From positions 62,001 to 126,000 of the forward strand of contig JAKVAX010000002.1 of assembly GCA_022447625.1 (NCBI GenBank): DNA of 64,000 bases, in the 5' to 3' direction. This DNA comes from Flavobacteriales bacterium. Its GTDB lineage: Bacteria; Bacteroidota; Bacteroidia; Flavobacteriales_D; Sanyastnellaceae. The translations under genes and the position numbers were made by a program. Numbering within the stretch: position 1 is the first letter of the stretch; the number at the start of each line of letters is the position of its first letter. The notes under the pieces were generated by a model, which searched no databases, had not been told where the DNA came from, and saw nothing but the letters and a program-made list of their open reading frames with translations. Of this stretch, positions 59,727 through 64,000 are shown piece after piece.

Positions 59727-61250
59727 CTACTCTTCGAAATCTGCAGGTAATTTAGCACCATTGATCTTTACTTTCTCATCCATCTCGTACTTGATGGTAA
59801 CAATTAGGATTCCATCTTCCTCGTAGTAGCGCCAATCGCCATCTTTAGCTCCACCCTCATACTTACCGAAGATCTTCACTTGACCATTGCGATACCACCA
59901 TCGATGTTTCCCGATTGGAACACCACTTAGAAATTCACCTTGAAAGTATTTTTTGCCGTTATCATAAGTGTAGAGCCATTCTCCGTTCTTCTCCCCATCG
60001 ATGTATTCGCCTTCTTCCTTGTGGTCATTGACATGATAAATCCACGGTCCATTTTTGTATCCATCGATGTACATTCCCTTGTGAATGATCTCTCCGTTGC
60101 GATCGTACTCGACGAAATCGCCGTCTTCTTTTCCTTTTCGATAGACCTCTTCACGTTGTGTTTCTCCATCTTCGAAGATCCAAGTCCAAGATCCATGAGG
60201 CTTCCCTTGACGGTAATTTCGATTCTGTTCTTTCTTTCCACTAGGGAAATAGAATTTCCACTTGCCTTCACGAAGTCCGTCTACATACTCCCCTTCCGCT
60301 CGGATTTCTCCCGTTGGATAGAATAGTTTCCACGGACCCTGGTATCTACCTTCCGCATCCACAATTCCTTCTCCCAATTTGACATTGCCATCGTACACGT
60401 AACTAGTGATAATCTCACCTTCTTTGTCATACTCACGGAACACCCCTTGCTTGGAATCATCGCGGTATGAACCCACAATTTTCTAATGTCCATCTGGGTA
60501 GTATTCTTTTCGGATGTCGAGCATCACTGCTTCGTCAGCATCTGTGACGAGCTCTCCACCTTAATATTTTTCGATGCGATCGAGACGGCCGTTCTTCTTG
60601 TAGATCTTGAATACTCCATTTTTGACGCCGTTGGTCCAGTATCCTTCCTCTTTCTTTTTCCCGTTCGGGAAGAAGTCAACCCAGTATCCTGTTTTCTTGC
60701 CTTCTCGATTGAATCGATTCAACTTTTCGATACTGCGTAGGAAGCCATTCTCATAGTTGAGGTAGGTGATGATTCGGCCGTCTTTGGCGAATTCTTGTCC
60801 TTTCCCTTCTTCTTTGTTGTCTACGAATGCCAAGGTGCGGTATAGCTCACCGCTTTCGTAGAAGTATTTCGCCTCTCCTTGTTTTTGATTTTGATCCCAT
60901 GGCGTTATTGAAATCATGTTGCCTTCTTCAGAGAACTCGATTTCTTCGCCTTGCTTTAGATCTTCGCTGTAGTTGATGATGCGTTCGAGTTCACCATTCT
61001 CGCGATAAAAACTCCAAGAGCCTTCAAGGTTTCCGTTTTTACGATCGCCTTCTGTCTTTAGCAATCCGGTCTCGAAATATGTCTTCCAAGTGCCGGTAGG
61101 TAATCCGTCTTTCATGACCCCCTCGCTTGACAACACTCCGTTGGCATAAAAGAATTGAGTGTAGCCAGCATCTGTAGTATCAATCTGGGCTGAGACTGTC
61201 ACACAAAAAAAGAGGATGCTCAGGGAGCTTATCAGAGTTTTCAACTTCAT
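59727..61250 (-). pseudogene. MORN-repeat exported protein gene split by two in-frame stops
   Basis: A signal peptide (MKLKTLISSLSILFFCVTVSAQ) starts a series of about 20 MORN-like repeats (GxWxxYxxxGxxxxEGxYxxG). The frame is interrupted by TAA at 60563-60561 and TAG at 60485-60483. Between them GGELVTDADEAVMLDIRKEY and after them KIVGSYRDDSKQGVFREYDK continue the repeats in the same frame. Without the stops it would be one protein of about 506 residues (60561-61250 and 59727-60476 are the two long parts). It is first in the operon with the 7-PAS kinase. Whether the stops are real, suppressed or errors cannot be told here. Confidence 0.7.
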
Positions 61251-61735
61251 TAATAATGAATATCTAATTCTTTAAAAAAGGAATAGATGTTATTATAGGC
61301 TTGTTAGTACCGTGTAAAATGTAGTCCAAGTTTTCTTGGTTCTGTAATTTGTACACATTCATCGGGATTTACCCACATTCTACTCACAATTTTTCTTCTT
61401 GAATACCAAGGTGATAACAGACATATCAACATTTAGGTGTGTTATTGAATGTTTACAACCAACCTTGTGCATAGCGTTTAATAAATCTTCATTCCTCGTT
61501 CATGAATGTGCGCAAAAATAGTACCGAGGCTTTCTGCGATTGTTCATAAGCTTTTATAGCTGGAAGAATTTTTCGGATTTCAAACTAAAACTTGTCACGA
61601 CTAGTTAACACCAACTAACATCTACTTAACATTTTATTGACAACGTCGATATTTTCGTGATATAAGGTCATATGTATTGACCAGGTTCACTGGTAACCGT
61701 GCAAATGTGGTTACTTTTGAGGTAAAGATTCAGAA
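61251..61735. other. 485-bp intergenic region between divergent genes
   Basis: No ORF is convincing. It is AT-rich and must hold the promoters of the MORN-led operon and of rpiB. It contains scattered TTAACA/CTTAACA direct repeats (61601-61632). A TACTTTTG -7-like element at 61712-61719 lies 16 bp before rpiB. I see no RNA gene or clear terminator. Confidence 0.5.
61692..61714. promoter_or_regulatory. Inverted repeat GTAACC...GGTTAC upstream of rpiB
   Basis: A six-base inverted repeat with a ten-base spacer overlaps the candidate -7 element, so it could be an operator or a leader hairpin. Confidence 0.35.
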
Positions 61736-62167
61736 ATGAAAGTAGCAATCGGAGCAGATCACGCAGGATACGGGCGTAAAGATTTCATTAAAGAGGTATT
61801 AAGTGCTCTTGGACACGAGGCAGATGATAAAGGAACGCATTCTGGTGATTCAGTAGATTATCCTGATTTCGCGCATCCTACAGCCGAAGCTGTAGAATCT
61901 GGAGACGCTCAACTCGGTGTATTAATCTGTGGATCTGCCCAAGGTGTGGCGATGACGGCTAATAAACACCAAGGGATTCGTGCAGCTGTGTGCTGGACAC
62001 CCGAGATTGCTGCGCTGGCTCGTCAGCATAACAACGCAAATATTTGTTGTATCCCTGCTCGATTTGTTGATGAGAACGTAACCAAGGAGATCATTGAAAC
62101 TTTCTTCAAGACTAGCTTTGAAGGAGGACGACATGATCGTCGAGTAGGAAAAATTGCATGTTCATGA
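61736..62167 (+). CDS. rpiB: Ribose-5-phosphate isomerase B
   Basis: It interconverts ribose-5-phosphate and ribulose-5-phosphate. ADHAGYGRKDFIKEVLSALGH is the N-terminal phosphate/substrate block. The active-site cysteine and threonine lie in LICGSAQGVAMTANK, and HNNANICCIPARFVDEN and EGGRHDRRVGKI are conserved. 143 residues is normal. The stop overlaps the next gene's start. Confidence 0.95.
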   Translation: MKVAIGADHAGYGRKDFIKEVLSALGHEADDKGTHSGDSVDYPDFAHPTAEAVESGDAQLGVLICGSAQGVAMTANKHQGIRAAVCWTPEIAALARQHNNANICCIPARFVDENVTKEIIETFFKTSFEGGRHDRRVGKIACS

Positions 62168-63738
62168 GGAAGTTCATTGTAATGGCGCTAGTTCTTCTAG
62201 CGATGGGTACCAATGCCCAAGAAAGGGATTCATTGGCAGTTAAGTATGCAGAGACAATCACTGCAGAAGAATTAAAAGATCACCTAATGATCTTGGCTAG
62301 CGACGAATACGAGGGTCGCGAGACAGGTGAAAAGGGTCAGAAGATGGCAGCGGAATACATTGCCAATTACTTTAAATCACTAGGAGTTGAGCCAGTGGTT
62401 AATGGTAGTTACTTCCAAGAGTTCCCGTTAAAAACAGAACGCACAGATAAAGGAAGTCTAATGATGGGAGACATTAATCTTTCATTTTATAAAGACTTCT
62501 ACTTCTTCTCTGGATTCAGCGCTCAAGAGATCAAAGGAGAAGCCGTATTCGCCGGCTACGGAGTAAATACTGACAACTACAGCGATTACAAAGACATTGA
62601 TGTCAAAGGAAAGATTGTATTCGTTCTTCCTGGTGAACCAAAAGATTCAGAAGGAAATTCCATCATTACAGGAAACGACAATGTTTCTGAGTGGACTTCC
62701 GATTGGAGAATGAAGCGGGACTACGCGATGGAAATGGGTGCAAAAGCACTCATCACTTACCGACCGGGTTACGACCAGTACATTGGAAGAATCAAGTACT
62801 GGTTAGAGAATCCTGGGATGAGCCTTGACATGGATCGCGAAGAGCGTACAGAAGTGCTCCCTATGTTCTTCACTTCTGAAGAGCACTTTGCTGAGTTAAT
62901 TGCGAATGGCAAAGGCGGTAAACTAGCGAAGATTCAGAAGAAAATTAGGAAGAAGGGAGTTTCTATTTATAAGGAACTTTCAAAGGAGGTGAGCATTAGT
63001 GTACAGCGCGAGCAACGCAAGTTTACCAGTGAAAATGTACTGTGTTACATTCCTGGGTCTGATCCTGAATTGGCTGACGAAGTAGTGGTGGTGACTTCTC
63101 ACTACGATCACGTGGGAATGAATGATACGGATGTATTCAATGGTGCTGATGATGATGGTTCAGGAACGGTTTCTTTGTTAGAAATTGCGCAAGCATTTAT
63201 GCAATCCAAAAACGATGGAAACGGACCACGCAGAAGCGTCCTTGTTATGACAGTGAGCGGCGAGGAGAAAGGCCTCCTTGGAAGCGAGTGGTACTCTGAA
63301 AACCCAGTTTTCCCGCTAGAGAATACGGTTTGTGACTTGAACGTAGATATGATAGGACGAGTTGATGAGGCGCATGCTGACAATGAGAACTACATCTACC
63401 TTATTGGTTCTGATAAGTTAAGCACGCAGCTGCATGATGCGAGTGAGGTGATGAACTCTACCTACACAAAGTTGGAATTGGATTACACTTACAATGATCC
63501 AGATGATCCAAATCGATTCTATTATCGAAGTGACCACTACAACTTTGCGAAGCATGGTATTCCAGTAATCTTCTACTTCTCAGGAGTGCACGAAGACTAC
63601 CACCAGCCTACGGATACACCTGATAAGATCATGTACGAAAAGACCGCAACGATCGCGAAATTAATCTTTCACACTGCATGGGAAGTGGCGAATCGTGATC
63701 AACGTCTAGTAGTAGATGTTCAGAATGATTTTGAGTGA
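62164..63738 (+). CDS. Exported M28-family metallopeptidase
   Basis: A signal peptide (MRKFIVMALVLLAMGTNAQ) is followed by a PA-domain insertion (FAGYGVNTDNYSDYKDIDVK) and an M28 catalytic domain. Zinc ligands and the catalytic acid are in SHYDHVGM, NGADDDGSGT, SGEEKGLLG, VDMIGRVD and YHQPTDT. It is an aminopeptidase-type enzyme for periplasmic or extracellular peptides. The ATG at 62164 overlaps the rpiB stop as ATGA and is preferred over the ATG at 62158. No T9SS domain is present. Confidence 0.92.
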   Translation: MRKFIVMALVLLAMGTNAQERDSLAVKYAETITAEELKDHLMILASDEYEGRETGEKGQKMAAEYIANYFKSLGVEPVVNGSYFQEFPLKTERTDKGSLMMGDINLSFYKDFYFFSGFSAQEIKGEAVFAGYGVNTDNYSDYKDIDVKGKIVFVLPGEPKDSEGNSIITGNDNVSEWTSDWRMKRDYAMEMGAKALITYRPGYDQYIGRIKYWLENPGMSLDMDREERTEVLPMFFTSEEHFAELIANGKGGKLAKIQKKIRKKGVSIYKELSKEVSISVQREQRKFTSENVLCYIPGSDPELADEVVVVTSHYDHVGMNDTDVFNGADDDGSGTVSLLEIAQAFMQSKNDGNGPRRSVLVMTVSGEEKGLLGSEWYSENPVFPLENTVCDLNVDMIGRVDEAHADNENYIYLIGSDKLSTQLHDASEVMNSTYTKLELDYTYNDPDDPNRFYYRSDHYNFAKHGIPVIFYFSGVHEDYHQPTDTPDKIMYEKTATIAKLIFHTAWEVANRDQRLVVDVQNDFE

Positions 63739-63999
63739 TTAAGAGTTCATGAGTCGGTAGTAGAATACACCACCGATAAGCGAACCAGGTATGCTCGTTG
63801 CAAACACAAATAGCAACGGCAGTTCTGCTGTGAGCCAAGTACTGAGTGAAAGCTCCATGTTCACGGCAAAGAGAATCATGTAGGTCATCCCGGCGAGATT
63901 CACCAAGAATGCCAATGGAAAGAGTACTCCTTTTAAGATTGGATTCTTGACAGGGACGAAAACCTTGGTGTTAGATGAAGTTTCTTCAGAATCGAGCAA
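63739..63999 (-). CDS. Small membrane protein, 5'-truncated by window edge
   Basis: The frame is open to the window end, so the N-terminus is probably missing. The visible 86 codons hold a polar N-terminal part (SNTKVFVPVKNPILKG) and two to three membrane helices (FPLAFLVNLAGMTYMILFAV, PLLFVFATSIPGSLIGGVFY). No family recognised. It converges on the M28 peptidase with no gap. Confidence 0.5.
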   Translation of the reverse strand: MLDSEETSSNTKVFVPVKNPILKGVLFPLAFLVNLAGMTYMILFAVNMELSLSTWLTAELPLLFVFATSIPGSLIGGVFYYRLMNS

Positions 64000-64000
64000 G

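Noticed and set aside
61251-61735. Possible replication origin: AT-rich gap with TTACCCACA resembling a DnaA box and TTAACA repeats
   Set aside because: Only one near-match to a DnaA box and no dnaA, gidA or similar gene nearby. Normal for a divergent promoter region.

Overview
The window is a stretch of chromosome from a member of the Bacteroidota, most likely a marine Flavobacteriales of the Cryomorphaceae/Schleiferiaceae type. The family-level placement is inference. Supporting signs are two proteins with type IX secretion (T9SS) C-terminal sorting domains, a SprE/PorW gene, an F-type ATPase operon without the beta and epsilon genes, lineage-typical small families (DUF3098, DUF4270, DUF4837, DUF5522-like), and TAnnTTTG-type -7 promoter elements with no Shine-Dalgarno sites.

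Layout. 0-6 kb: 3' part of purF, a PLP enzyme and an E2-like acyltransferase in one minus-strand unit, two small proteins, and urocanate hydratase. 6.2-13 kb: a TetR-controlled tripartite RND efflux operon whose pump gene is frameshifted near its 3' end. 13.2-15.2 kb: arsS-arsM, arsenic methylation and arsenosugar synthesis. 15.4-17.3 kb: an operon of a small exported protein, an Asp/Gly-rich repeat lipoprotein and a JmjC/cupin oxygenase. 17.3-27.8 kb: an RGG RNA-binding protein, secreted hydrolase, FG-GAP protein and M1 peptidase, uppP, a DUF4837 lipoprotein, a MltD-like lytic transglycosylase and a short tatA. 27.8-37 kb: panC, a starch-synthase-like protein, a broken DUF4270 lipoprotein gene, glmS, two exported proteins, a cyclase-family hydrolase and an NtrY-like kinase. 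37-46 kb: one minus-strand run sprE - bactofilin - atpZ - atpI-like gene - atpBEFHAG. 46-49.4 kb: M23 peptidase, PfkB kinase, tRNA-Asn, and flavodoxin flanked by two pairs of REPIN-type palindromic elements. 49.4-61.3 kb: a seven-gene minus-strand operon (MORN protein, 7-PAS histidine kinase, LytTR regulator, transglutaminase-7TM protein, ATP-grasp ligase, TPR protein, outer-membrane protein) that looks like one envelope system with its own signalling pair. 61.7-64 kb: rpiB, an M28 peptidase and a partial membrane protein.

Three signals are not explained by the genes. (1) A 13-15 bp motif, TTCCGCGCTAGCGAA with palindromic core CGCTAGCG, occurs exactly (first 13 bases) eight times, plus at least five near copies, in three reading frames and once between genes, mostly in one chromosomal orientation. 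(2) REPIN-like elements are arranged as a duplicated pair around the flavodoxin gene. (3) Three otherwise intact genes are broken by in-frame stops or a single-base frameshift, which suggests either recent decay or consensus errors. The best candidates for little-described biology are the 49.4-61.3 kb operon, the 15.4-17.3 kb lipoprotein/oxygenase pair and the dispersed motif.
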